From NCBI RefSeq assembly GCF_049943955.1, contig NZ_JBNFTW010000002.1, forward strand, positions 599,052-663,051: a stretch of DNA of 64,000 nt, written 5' to 3'. This stretch comes from Desulfosporosinus sp049943955 (lineage in GTDB: Bacteria; Bacillota; Desulfitobacteriia; Desulfitobacteriales; Desulfitobacteriaceae). The position numbers and the translations under genes are program-made. Positions 45,961 to 53,339 of this stretch are shown piece after piece. The first letter of the stretch is position 1, and every line of letters starts with the position of its first letter. Below the pieces are notes generated by a model. That model did no database searches and had not been told where the DNA came from. It saw only the letters and a list, made by a program, of their open reading frames with translations.

Positions 45961-46542
45961 CTAAAGTTGTCCTTTTAAGCCAATAGCTTCTGCTGCGCTT
46001 TGCATCCCTTTGATAGTCTCTCCGATAATATAGTCTAGTTCCATACCTAACATTTTTGCGCCTTGTTCAATGACTTCGCGGTTTACTCCGGCGGCAAAGC
46101 TTTTTTGCTTCCATTTCTTTTTAACCGATTTAACTTCAAGATCAAGAATGCTTTTGCTTGGCCGCAAGAGGGCTGTGGCAGCGATTAGGCCAGTTAATTC
46201 ATCAATAGTGAATAATACCTTTTCCATTGTGTGAATTGGTTCGATGTCACAGCATAGCCCCCAACCATGACTTTGTACCGCATGGATATAGTCTTCGGGC
46301 AAGTTGTGTTCTGTTAGCAGCTCTTTGGCTTTTAGACAGTGCTGCTCAGGATACATTTCATAATCAACATCATGCAATAATCCGATAATGCCCCACTTTT
46401 CTTTTTCAGGTTCGCCAAGAATATCGGCAAAATGAAGCATTACAGCTTCCACAGAGAGAGCATGGGTAATCAGGCTGTCACTCTTATTATATTTCGTTAA
46501 AATATCATAGGCTTGTTCCCTGGTTGGTATTGGCTGTTCCAC
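45961..46542 (-). CDS. HD-domain hydrolase
   Basis: A 193-residue protein of the HD superfamily, probably a metal-dependent phosphohydrolase. Seen: a histidine in LITHALSVEAVM, the HD doublet in IIGLLHDVDYE, and later His residues in EQHCLKA and AVQSHGWG, consistent with the family's metal site. Substrate unknown. GTG at 46542 lies about 8 nt after AGAGG. Closely similar proteins are widespread in clostridia. Confidence 0.85.
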   Translation of the reverse strand: MEQPIPTREQAYDILTKYNKSDSLITHALSVEAVMLHFADILGEPEKEKWGIIGLLHDVDYEMYPEQHCLKAKELLTEHNLPEDYIHAVQSHGWGLCCDIEPIHTMEKVLFTIDELTGLIAATALLRPSKSILDLEVKSVKKKWKQKSFAAGVNREVIEQGAKMLGMELDYIIGETIKGMQSAAEAIGLKGQL

Positions 46543-46732
46543 TATATATGCCTCTTTTCCTTAATTGTTATAAAAAATACTAAACGTTTATTCTTTCCAT
46601 GTCAACCTCGGCTCAAAGCACTTTTCCTTTGATGTTTCAATCGCGCATGGTTATAATTAGAATGTGAGTTCCATCAATAGCGAATAAATGTGCTGTTACT
46701 GTTAGACTCAAAATTAACGGTGGTGTTAAACA

Positions 46733-46864
46733 ATGGTCAAAAACTACGTTTTTCATATTGATGCCAATTCTGCTTATTTATCTTGGAGTGCGATTCTTTA
46801 TAAAAATGACAAGCCTTTTATAGGGACAGTAAAAATTTGTGCTTACCCACAAAGAGGGATTTAA
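46733..46864 (+). pseudogene. N-terminal relic of a Y-family DNA polymerase (DinB-like)
   Basis: A 43-residue open frame. Residues 5-21 read YVFHIDANSAYLSWSAI, which corresponds to the catalytic N-terminal beta-strand of Y-family polymerases (HIDxNSAYLSW with the metal-binding Asp and the steric-gate region). After about 35 residues similarity ends and a stop follows; the palm remainder, fingers and little-finger domains are missing. It is not a fragment of the intact dinB at 48393, whose corresponding segment reads HVDMDAFYASVEQ, so it came from a different polymerase subfamily. Confidence 0.7.
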
Positions 46865-46943
46865 CAATCTTCATTGAATATCAGGATAAGGAATTCCCTT
46901 AATTGATATTTCAGCAAATCGGGGAAACAGAGGTGAGAAATAC

Positions 46944-47366
46944 ATGAGTTTAAAAGTTCAGTACAACTGTTCTAATATTAAATGGGATAATGTAGCTCAG
47001 ACTTTAAAATTAGCTGGAATGGCAAGTTATGCGCCGGAAATTCATAAGAAGGCCTTTGAGAATAGTCACAATGTAGTATTTGTGTTTGATGGTGAAAAAC
47101 TCATTGGCTTTGGCCGGGCAATCTCCGATGGGATATATCAGGCCGCCCTGTATGACTTGGCAATATTGCCTGAATATCAGGGCCGAGGGATAGGAAGGAT
47201 AATTGTGAACACCATAAAAAATTCGCTCCCCAACTGTAACATTATCTTATATGCAGCACCGGGGAAAGAAGGGTTTTATGAAAAACTTGATTTTAGGAAA
47301 ATGAAGACTGGGATGGGCTTGTTTTGTAACGCAGCTAATATGAAAAACAAAGGGTTTATAGAGTGA
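46944..47366 (+). CDS. GNAT-family N-acetyltransferase
   Basis: A 140-residue GCN5-related acetyltransferase. The acetyl-CoA loop is in DLAILPEYQGRGIGRIIV, with FDGEKLIGFGRAISDG before it and YEKLDFRKM near the C-terminus. Acceptor unknown. CAGAGGTGAGAAATAC precedes ATG. The stop codon TGA (47364-47366) lies inside the terminal GTGAAC of repeat copy D, so the original C-terminus may have been replaced. Confidence 0.88.
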   Translation: MSLKVQYNCSNIKWDNVAQTLKLAGMASYAPEIHKKAFENSHNVVFVFDGEKLIGFGRAISDGIYQAALYDLAILPEYQGRGIGRIIVNTIKNSLPNCNIILYAAPGKEGFYEKLDFRKMKTGMGLFCNAANMKNKGFIE

Positions 47367-47400
47367 ACTCCTTCAGCTAAAGCTAAACATCGGGGGTTCG
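47363..47400 (-). repeat. Repeat fragment, copy D (right end)
   Basis: On the minus strand: CCCCGATGTTTAGC, then TTTAGCTGAAG and the boundary GAGTTCAC, with a few mismatches to copies A-C. Beyond 47396 the sequence differs but contains further hairpins (GTGACGAAAGTGTCC..GGCACTTCCGCC), so the element may extend to about 47480. Confidence 0.6.
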
Positions 47401-47537
47401 GTGACGAAAGTGTCCTATGGGCACTTCCGCCGAAAGCGCCTAGCCCATAACAAATTCTATCGCGCTGAAGGATGAACTCTGCCTTCATTCGATAAAAAAA
47501 TTAATAACATTTGTGCCTTAAGCGCGAAGCGAAAGGA

Positions 47538-47963
47538 ATGTTTAGCGTAATGAAGAAGGTATTTTTAATAATATTCATGGTAGGAATCTTGTTATCTGTT
47601 GGGATTTATTCATGGCAGTCACAAATGTTTCAAAAAGACCAGATGACAGAGATTAGTCCGGATCAATTACAACAGAAAATTGATAAGGGTGATAATTTTT
47701 ACGTTTATTTTTACTCTCCGACTTGTGAACAGTGTATTAAAACGGAACCTTACCTTAAAGAAGCCGTTAAAAAACTTACGGTTAAAAATATAGTAAAAGT
47801 CGATGTTCAAAAATATGATGCCTTGCGAAAACAATATCAAATACAAGGGACACCCACAATTTACGTCTATAATAATCATAAGTTAGTTAAAGGTATTACT
47901 GGGGGCTTTGAAAATCTTGAGGATTATGACAAGTTTTTTCAAGAAACAGGAGGAACAATATGA
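47538..47963 (+). CDS. Membrane-anchored thioredoxin-fold protein (CEQC)
   Basis: About 141 residues: one N-terminal membrane anchor (VFLIIFMVGILLSVGIYSW) and an extracytoplasmic thioredoxin domain with active site PTCEQCIKTEPYL and cis-proline in QGTPTIYVY. It likely handles thiol-disulfide exchange outside the cell. Start uncertain: ATG at 47538 with GAAAGGA touching it, or ATG at 47550. It overlaps the next gene by 4 nt (ATGA), a tightly coupled pair. Confidence 0.8.
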   Translation: MFSVMKKVFLIIFMVGILLSVGIYSWQSQMFQKDQMTEISPDQLQQKIDKGDNFYVYFYSPTCEQCIKTEPYLKEAVKKLTVKNIVKVDVQKYDALRKQYQIQGTPTIYVYNNHKLVKGITGGFENLEDYDKFFQETGGTI

Positions 47964-48379
47964 TTTTTTTAAGATTGTTGCTTGCAGGAATTTATATATA
48001 TGCCGGGGGATCAAAGCTTTTGAATTTATATCTTTTTAAAGCTACTATTCTAGCTTATTACCCCTTTTTGCCTGGTGTGGCGGCTTTACTAATTGCTATC
48101 GTCTTTCCTTGGCTGGAAATTTTGTCCGGTTTATCTCTAGGAGTCAATTGGCAAGGAAAGTTTTCGAGCGCTTTCTTATTGCTGCTTTCCTTATTTTTCT
48201 TAATCCAAACCCTTCTTAACTATAGCAATGTTTTGCCCTATGGGTGTGGATGTTTTGGCTTCAGCGGACCTGAAACGATTACCATATATTATATCGTGAG
48301 AGATTCTTTGATTATGCTATTATCCGGCATTGTTTGTTTTAGACAATGGAAGACAAACAAACTTCCTGCTGAGATGTAA
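47960..48379 (+). CDS. MauE/DoxX-family membrane protein
   Basis: A 139-residue membrane protein with about four helices. It resembles the methylamine-utilization MauE/DoxX group and has the cysteine motif YGCGCFG between helices 3 and 4. Such proteins, coupled to a thioredoxin-like partner, are thought to move electrons for disulfide chemistry across the membrane, in place of DsbB/VKOR or CcdA. The ATGA overlap with the thioredoxin gene supports a joint role. Substrate unknown. Confidence 0.8.
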   Translation: MIFLRLLLAGIYIYAGGSKLLNLYLFKATILAYYPFLPGVAALLIAIVFPWLEILSGLSLGVNWQGKFSSAFLLLLSLFFLIQTLLNYSNVLPYGCGCFGFSGPETITIYYIVRDSLIMLLSGIVCFRQWKTNKLPAEM

Positions 48380-48392
48380 AATTAGGGAAGTG

Positions 48393-49610
48393 ATGATAGT
48401 GACAAGCGCAATTGGCGATAAGCCTTTAAATCATAGTGATACCTGTAAAGATTGGACAGGCTTACGTAAACTAATCCATGTCGATATGGATGCCTTTTAT
48501 GCCTCAGTAGAGCAGCGGGATGATCCCACCTTATTAGGAAAACCGGTAGTTGTCGGCGGTAAGCCCAATAGTCGGAGCGTTGTTTCAACAGCATCTTATG
48601 AAGCACGAAAATTCGGCATACATTCTGCTATGCCCATGGCAGAAGCCTATCGTCGTTGTCCTCAGGCCATATTTTTACCAGTAAATATGTCAAACTATAA
48701 AAAAGTCTCTTTACAGATCCGGGAAATTTTTTTGACCTATACGCCATTAGTAGAGCCTCTATCCTTGGATGAGGCCTTTTTAGACGTAACAGGATCTACA
48801 AGCTTATTTGGATCGGTAGATTCTATTGCTTGGCAAATTAAACAACGCATTAAAGAGGAACTCGGTTTAACCGCTTCTGTAGGCATTGCTTGGAATAAAT
48901 TTCTGGCGAAATTAGCTTCCGATTTACAAAAGCCTGATGGTTTTGTCTTTGTTCAACCAGATAAAATCCAGGAATTTCTGGATCCTCTGTCGATAGAACG
49001 ACTTTGGGGAGTGGGGCAAAGAACTTCTGAACAATTACATAAATTGAATATTAAAACGATTAAAGATTTGCGTTATTTAGAGCTGGGATATTTAATTCAG
49101 AAATTCGGAGTATTGGGGAATCAGCTGTATCAGTTAGCCCGAGGTATTGATGAACGGACCGTTGAACCTGAGAGGGCTATCAAATCTATCGGTCGAGAAA
49201 CTACCTTTTCAGTCGATGTGACTGATAGGGACGCTTTGGAGACCACTTTATTAGAGCTTGCTGTTGATGTTGGGCGACGACTGCGAAAAGAGGGTTTAAA
49301 AGGTAAAACCGTAACCCTAAAACTTCGCTATGACGATTTTAAAACGGTATCGCGTTCCCAAACGTTAGATCAAGCCACGGATCTTGATGAAAAAATCTTC
49401 CAAGAAGCTCGTGTTCTCTTAAGAAATGTTTCTCTAAAAGGTTCAATACGCTTGCTTGGAGTTACGATCAATAACTTATCTTCAAAATGTGAAAATCAAC
49501 TCTCATTATTTTCTGAGTCAGACGAGAAATTGGAGACCTTAGCTAAGGTTATTGATGACGTTAACAAAAAATTTGGCGAAAAGGGCATTAAAAGGGCTAG
49601 ACTCTTGTAA
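48393..49610 (+). CDS. dinB: DNA polymerase IV (Y-family, translesion)
   Basis: A 405-residue error-prone polymerase. Seen: HVDMDAFYASVEQRDDP with the first metal Asp, YEARKFGIHSAMPMAEAYRRCP, PLSLDEAFLDVTG with the SLDEAF metal site, GIAWNKFLAKLASDLQKPDG, and helix-hairpin-helix and little-finger domains. ATG at 48393 lies about 6 nt after AGGGA; the open frame extends back into the MauE gene. Complete and normal in length. A relic of another Y-family gene lies 1.5 kb upstream. Confidence 0.94.
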   Translation: MIVTSAIGDKPLNHSDTCKDWTGLRKLIHVDMDAFYASVEQRDDPTLLGKPVVVGGKPNSRSVVSTASYEARKFGIHSAMPMAEAYRRCPQAIFLPVNMSNYKKVSLQIREIFLTYTPLVEPLSLDEAFLDVTGSTSLFGSVDSIAWQIKQRIKEELGLTASVGIAWNKFLAKLASDLQKPDGFVFVQPDKIQEFLDPLSIERLWGVGQRTSEQLHKLNIKTIKDLRYLELGYLIQKFGVLGNQLYQLARGIDERTVEPERAIKSIGRETTFSVDVTDRDALETTLLELAVDVGRRLRKEGLKGKTVTLKLRYDDFKTVSRSQTLDQATDLDEKIFQEARVLLRNVSLKGSIRLLGVTINNLSSKCENQLSLFSESDEKLETLAKVIDDVNKKFGEKGIKRARLL

Positions 49611-49682
49611 TTACTATCTCATTAGCTGCTTTTCTGGCATGAATCCTTTTGTTTTGGATAAAATAGTTTCGAGGTGAAGAGC

Positions 49683-49880
49683 ATGCCAAGAAATGATGGC
49701 AATAAAAATAAATTTGAGGATTTGAAAAAGCTAGAATTGACCTTGAAAAATATCCATAAAAATGAAGAATTTCTGGAGGAAAATGCTGAAGAACTTTCTG
49801 CACATCAAATTAAAGATGTTAAGTCAAAATTGGCTTCGAAGAAAAAACATTTAGAAGAAACGGATGGGACCATTAAATAG
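49683..49880 (+). CDS. Small charged helical protein, possibly Tlp-like
   Basis: A 65-residue, highly charged protein without Cys or membrane span. It is predicted as two helices around SAHQI (LKNIHKNEEFLEENAEEL and KDVKSKLASKKKHLEET). The pattern recalls the small spore protein Tlp, and an SASP gene lies 150 nt downstream on the other strand, but the likeness is weak. ATG at 49683 follows GAGGTGAAGAGC. Confidence 0.55.
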   Translation: MPRNDGNKNKFEDLKKLELTLKNIHKNEEFLEENAEELSAHQIKDVKSKLASKKKHLEETDGTIK

Positions 49881-49907
49881 GAGCATAAAGCTCCTTTTTA
49901 ATGGTCC
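49867..49907 (+). terminator. Terminator overlapping the stop of the small helical gene
   Basis: GGACCATTAAA pairs with TTTAATGGTCC and encloses GGAGC-ATAAA-GCTCC; the stop codon TAG lies inside the stem. Confidence 0.8.
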
Positions 49908-49971
49908 TCTTTAAATACTTCGTGCGATGGGTACTATAATGAGGTGAGTGTTGAATTCTAAGCCAATTAAT

Positions 49972-49999
49972 AAGAAGGATATCTAACGATATCCTTCTT
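49972..49999. terminator. Terminator of the SASP gene
   Basis: Perfect stem AAGAAGGATATC / GATATCCTTCTT with loop TAAC, 30 nt past the SASP stop codon. Confidence 0.75.
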
Positions 50000-50028
50000 A
50001 TGTTAGAAGCTATTCAACTTGATTAACG

Positions 50029-50235
50029 TTAGATTTTTGCTCCGCCTTTGAGATGCTCTTCAGCGAATTGAATCATACGTTTGGTCATTTGACCGCCAAC
50101 AGAACCATTTTCGCGGCTGGTACGGTCACCACCGAGTTGGAGTCCCATTTCATTTGCAACTTCATACTTGAACTGATCCAATTGTTGTGAAGCACCTTGA
50201 GCTGCTGGTGTGTTCGTGTTTCTTTCTCCTGCCAT
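50029..50235 (-). CDS. Alpha/beta-type small acid-soluble spore protein
   Basis: A 68-residue SASP that coats forespore DNA and shields it from UV and chemicals. Seen: the germination-protease region FKYEVANEMGLQL (cleavage after the Glu in YEVA..E), GGDRTSRENGSVGGQMTKRMI and the C-terminal helix FAEEHL. AAGGAGGGTTCCTATC precedes ATG. A sigma-G-like promoter is upstream. It works with splB in spore DNA protection. Confidence 0.95.
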   Translation of the reverse strand: MAGERNTNTPAAQGASQQLDQFKYEVANEMGLQLGGDRTSRENGSVGGQMTKRMIQFAEEHLKGGAKI

Positions 50236-50281
50236 GATAGGAACCCTCCTTTTAAAATGTGTTTGTGTACTGGAACATTCT

Positions 50282-50311
50282 TATTATGTCTTAGTTGGCT
50301 TTAAATACTCA
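50282..50311 (-). promoter_or_regulatory. Sigma-G-like promoter of the SASP gene
   Basis: On the minus strand TGAGTA (50306-50311), 17 nt, CATAATA (50282-50288), close to the forespore sigma-G consensus (TGAATA, CATACTA), about 47 nt before the start codon. Confidence 0.65.
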
Positions 50312-50479
50312 GGTAATTATTGCTACAATATATATTGCTTCCCTTTTTATCGGCAGGATCATGATAATGGACATATGAGAATAACGCGTTTTTATAATAA
50401 TTGATTTTGTTTTTCGTAAGGTTTAAAATTAGGTTAGTACGAAATACCAAGAGAAAGAAATGTTCAGGAGGCTTTCATA

Positions 50480-51130
50480 ATGAGTTTCAAGATGAAAGAA
50501 CCGGTTAATACTTGGACACATTTTGTTCCATTTGTAGCCGCAATTATTGGTTTAGTTTGCTTGATCATTAACTGTAAAGACAATATCTCAAAGTTGATCA
50601 CGATGACAATATATGGCTTGAGTGTGATAGCCCTTTATGGAGCAAGTTCGGTGTATCATTGGGTCAGAACAACACCACAAAAGGAGCTTCTCTTAAAAAA
50701 GATTGATCATATTGCTATCTACTTCCTTATTGCAGGTTCCTACACACCGGTTTTTTATTTCGGACTAGACGGCGCCTGGCGGTGGGTCATGCTTATATCA
50801 GTATGGACTTTGGCGTTAATTGGAATGATCTTGAAATTATGGCTTATTCACGCCCCGCGTTATGTTTCAACAGCATTTTACGTATCTCTTGGGTGGATTG
50901 CCTTGGTACCTTTTTTACAGCTTATTCGTCATCTTCCGGAAGGGGCAATCATCCTAATGGCTGTGGGCGGCGTGGTCTATACCATAGGTGCAGTGATTTA
51001 TGCGACAAAAATTTTTGACTTTTTTCCTAAACGATTTGGGTTCCATGAAATTTTCCATCTTTTTATTGCAGTAGGTAGCTTAGTTCATTTTATTATGATG
51101 CTTGTTTATATTGTGCCTTTGGCGGCATAA
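50480..51130 (+). CDS. Hemolysin III / PAQR-family membrane protein
   Basis: A 216-residue seven-helix membrane protein of the YqfA/HlyIII branch of the PAQR family. Seen: EPVNTWTHFVPFVAAIIG, the conserved Ser and His in GASSVYHW, KIDHIAIYFLIAGSYTP with Asp, and the C-terminal HEIFHLFI, which together form the zinc-hydrolase-like site. Function in bacteria is uncertain. CAGGAGGCTTTCATA precedes ATG. A terminator follows. Confidence 0.9.
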   Translation: MSFKMKEPVNTWTHFVPFVAAIIGLVCLIINCKDNISKLITMTIYGLSVIALYGASSVYHWVRTTPQKELLLKKIDHIAIYFLIAGSYTPVFYFGLDGAWRWVMLISVWTLALIGMILKLWLIHAPRYVSTAFYVSLGWIALVPFLQLIRHLPEGAIILMAVGGVVYTIGAVIYATKIFDFFPKRFGFHEIFHLFIAVGSLVHFIMMLVYIVPLAA

Positions 51131-51136
51131 CGTATA

Positions 51137-51166
51137 GAGAGTGGCAAAATTGCCACTCTCTTTTTT
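51137..51166 (+). terminator. Terminator after the hemolysin III gene
   Basis: Perfect stem GAGAGTGGCAA / TTGCCACTCTC followed by TTTTTT. Confidence 0.88.
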
Positions 51167-51193
51167 AAAATATTGTTCCTCATGGAGATAATG

Positions 51194-51664
51194 TCAGTCT
51201 TCTGTGCGATGATTTTCATCGTTGCAATAGGCTGTGGCTTCTTCGGCACTATAATTTCCATAAACGAGTTTCATCAAGCCTGGATAATACGTATCAAAAC
51301 CGAGAACTCCATTCCAGACTATATTCAGTATTTGATCCCTAGAGGGTTCGGCATCAGCAAGATCCAAGAAGGTTCTAAAACGGATTTCACCGTTATCCAT
51401 ATCCATTTCAAAATTACCGTTCGCGAGTTCATAATTGACACGGCTCATAAAATCACATACTTCGAGACGTTTGGCATAAGGGATTTTTTGATTAATATGT
51501 GTGTTGCAAAGTAAAGATTCCTGCTCTTCATCAACGAGGAGGAAGGCATGAAAATTAGCGTTAACCCCTCGAATCTCAAGTTTAATAATTTCGTTCTTAG
51601 TGTCAAAGTCAAAATCCCAGCCATTTTGATTAAGAACTTCATAGAGTACTTGAAATAAAGACAC
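51194..51664 (-). CDS. YbjN-like protein, unknown function
   Basis: A 156-residue soluble, acidic protein with an alternating strand/helix pattern similar to the YbjN/type-III-chaperone-like fold (LFQVLYEVLNQNGWDFDFD, CDFMSRVNYELANGNFEMD). No catalytic motif. GTG at 51664 lies about 8 nt after GGAGGG; GTG at 51673 overlaps the site itself. Divergent from the Cache-HAMP-HTH gene, which begins 178 nt away. Confidence 0.6.
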   Translation of the reverse strand: MSLFQVLYEVLNQNGWDFDFDTKNEIIKLEIRGVNANFHAFLLVDEEQESLLCNTHINQKIPYAKRLEVCDFMSRVNYELANGNFEMDMDNGEIRFRTFLDLADAEPSRDQILNIVWNGVLGFDTYYPGLMKLVYGNYSAEEATAYCNDENHRTED

Positions 51665-51841
51665 GGTCAGCACCCTCCTTATTATGCCGTTTGTTATCTA
51701 ACATTTCCACGTGAAGGTCTTTAATTCCTGCACCGATAAAATAAGGGAAGAAAAAAATACTTACTTGGAAAAGAAGGGTATACGTGGAAATATCTCGAAG
51801 AATATAGGAATTGATATCTCCCTAAGGAGGGATTGACTGAC

Positions 51842-53032
51842 ATGCGTTCTCTAAAACATCAAATTTTATTACTTATGTTAGGTTCCTTAGTTCTGTTAGC
51901 AGCGAGTTTCATTTTTATTTTTGGTTGGTATATGAGGGAACGGGCCGTTGACGCAGCTATTGTCAAAGCAGAGACGGATCTGAAAACATGTATGGAAATT
52001 ATTAATGACAAGGTTCCGGGACCTTGGGAAATAAAATCTGGGATTCTCTACAAAGGAGATATTCAACTATCTTATCGAACAGAGCTTGTGGATCATTTAT
52101 CTAAGTTGACAGGTGATACGGTTACTTTATTTCTAGCCGATACTCGTACAGCTACAACAGTTCGTGATAGCAATGGAGAAAGAGCTATTGGAACGAAAGT
52201 CTCCGATGCTGTTGCCCAAAAAGTTTTAAAAAATGGTCAAATGTATCTTGGAGAAGCAAATGTAGTTGGACAGTTATTTCAGACGGCCTATGAACCGATT
52301 CGCGATAGCAACGGAGAAATCATTGGCATGTTTTATGTCGGAATATCTAAAAACTACACACAATCATTTATTGTGAATTCCTTAATACGTCTGAGTCTGC
52401 TAGGGTTGGGTTTAGCTTTCTTCGTAATCATCTTAACTTGGTTCTTCATTCAGAGGGTAATTATCCGGCCCTTAAAAGAAATTACATTGGGAACAAGAGA
52501 TGTTGCTACCGGTCATGCTACAGAAAAAGTTAATGTGACGGGACCCAAGGAAATTGGAGATTTAGCAGTTGCTTTTAATCAAATGGTAGAACGGTTAAGT
52601 AATATAGCTGATGAAATGAGCAAAGTGACTGTTGCCCGGGAAGGCAAAGAAGAACGGTTTCGCGAGAATGAAGAGATAAGACTTGCTGATGATAGTGGTT
52701 TCGATGATGAGTTTAGGGAGCCTGACTCTGAAGATGGTAATCATAAAGGAGAACAAAAGATTTATAAAAAAAACGTGGAATTAAAGAATTACAATATGGA
52801 GCAAGAGGGATTACCCAAAGGTTTGAATGTTATTACCTTAAAACAAATTCTAGCTTTTTTATCGGAAACTGCAGAACCGGTTTCAGCTGAAACGGTTGCA
52901 GAAGGTGTACGACTAACTAGGGTTACTGTGCGACGCTATTTAGATTATCTCGAATTACGAAAAATTTTAGATACAGAGTTGAAGTATGGGACAGTTGGAA
53001 GACCAGTAAAACTATTTCAACTGAGCCAATGA
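51842..53032 (+). CDS. Membrane-bound Cache-HAMP regulator with CitB-type DNA-binding HTH
   Basis: A 396-residue protein of unusual build. TM1 (about 7-27), an extracytoplasmic single-Cache sensor (about 30-170, ending GMFYVGISKNYTQSF), TM2 (about 175-198), HAMP (200-252), a charged linker (255-320), and a C-terminal helix-turn-helix (about 325-395) with SAETVAEGVRLTRVTVRRYL and YGTVGRPVKLF. That tail is the output domain of CitB/DctR-type response regulators, here joined straight to a sensor with no kinase or receiver. It would be a one-step transmembrane transcription factor. It lies just before the formate dehydrogenase operon. AAGGAGG lies 11 nt before ATG 51842. Confidence 0.82.
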   Translation: MRSLKHQILLLMLGSLVLLAASFIFIFGWYMRERAVDAAIVKAETDLKTCMEIINDKVPGPWEIKSGILYKGDIQLSYRTELVDHLSKLTGDTVTLFLADTRTATTVRDSNGERAIGTKVSDAVAQKVLKNGQMYLGEANVVGQLFQTAYEPIRDSNGEIIGMFYVGISKNYTQSFIVNSLIRLSLLGLGLAFFVIILTWFFIQRVIIRPLKEITLGTRDVATGHATEKVNVTGPKEIGDLAVAFNQMVERLSNIADEMSKVTVAREGKEERFRENEEIRLADDSGFDDEFREPDSEDGNHKGEQKIYKKNVELKNYNMEQEGLPKGLNVITLKQILAFLSETAEPVSAETVAEGVRLTRVTVRRYLDYLELRKILDTELKYGTVGRPVKLFQLSQ

Positions 53033-53074
53033 TTAATTATTTGTGAGCATTTTGGGGCTCGCAGTAAAAATGTC

Positions 53075-53123
53075 AAAAAGGCCTTGTTAACGAATTAGCA
53101 GATGCGTTGACAACGCCTTTTTT
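53075..53123 (+). terminator. Terminator after the Cache-HAMP-HTH gene
   Basis: AAAAAGGC-TTGT-AACG pairs with CGTT-ACAA-GCCTTTTTT. The regulator and fdn operon are therefore separate transcripts. Confidence 0.8.
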
Positions 53124-53199
53124 AGGTTACAAAATCTTTTTTTATTTACATAATGTTCATAATGAAGACATCGGAGAAAAAGAGAGTTAAGCTAAGGGG

Positions 53200-53220
53200 T
53201 AGAATATTTAGAATATTCTA
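53200..53220. promoter_or_regulatory. 9-3-9 palindrome upstream of fdnG
   Basis: TAGAATATT-TAG-AATATTCTA, a perfect inverted repeat 120-140 nt before the fdnG start. It is a candidate operator for the neighbouring HTH regulator; the binding protein is inferred only from closeness. Confidence 0.5.
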
Positions 53221-53339
53221 TATTGAAAAATATGACATAATCTTTAAACTAAAAGTATTAGGCATTTCCTATTGCTGAAATTTGGTGGAGAGCTGTAGGT
53301 ATGTTTAATAAAAAGATTAATCAGAGGAGGAAAGAAGGT

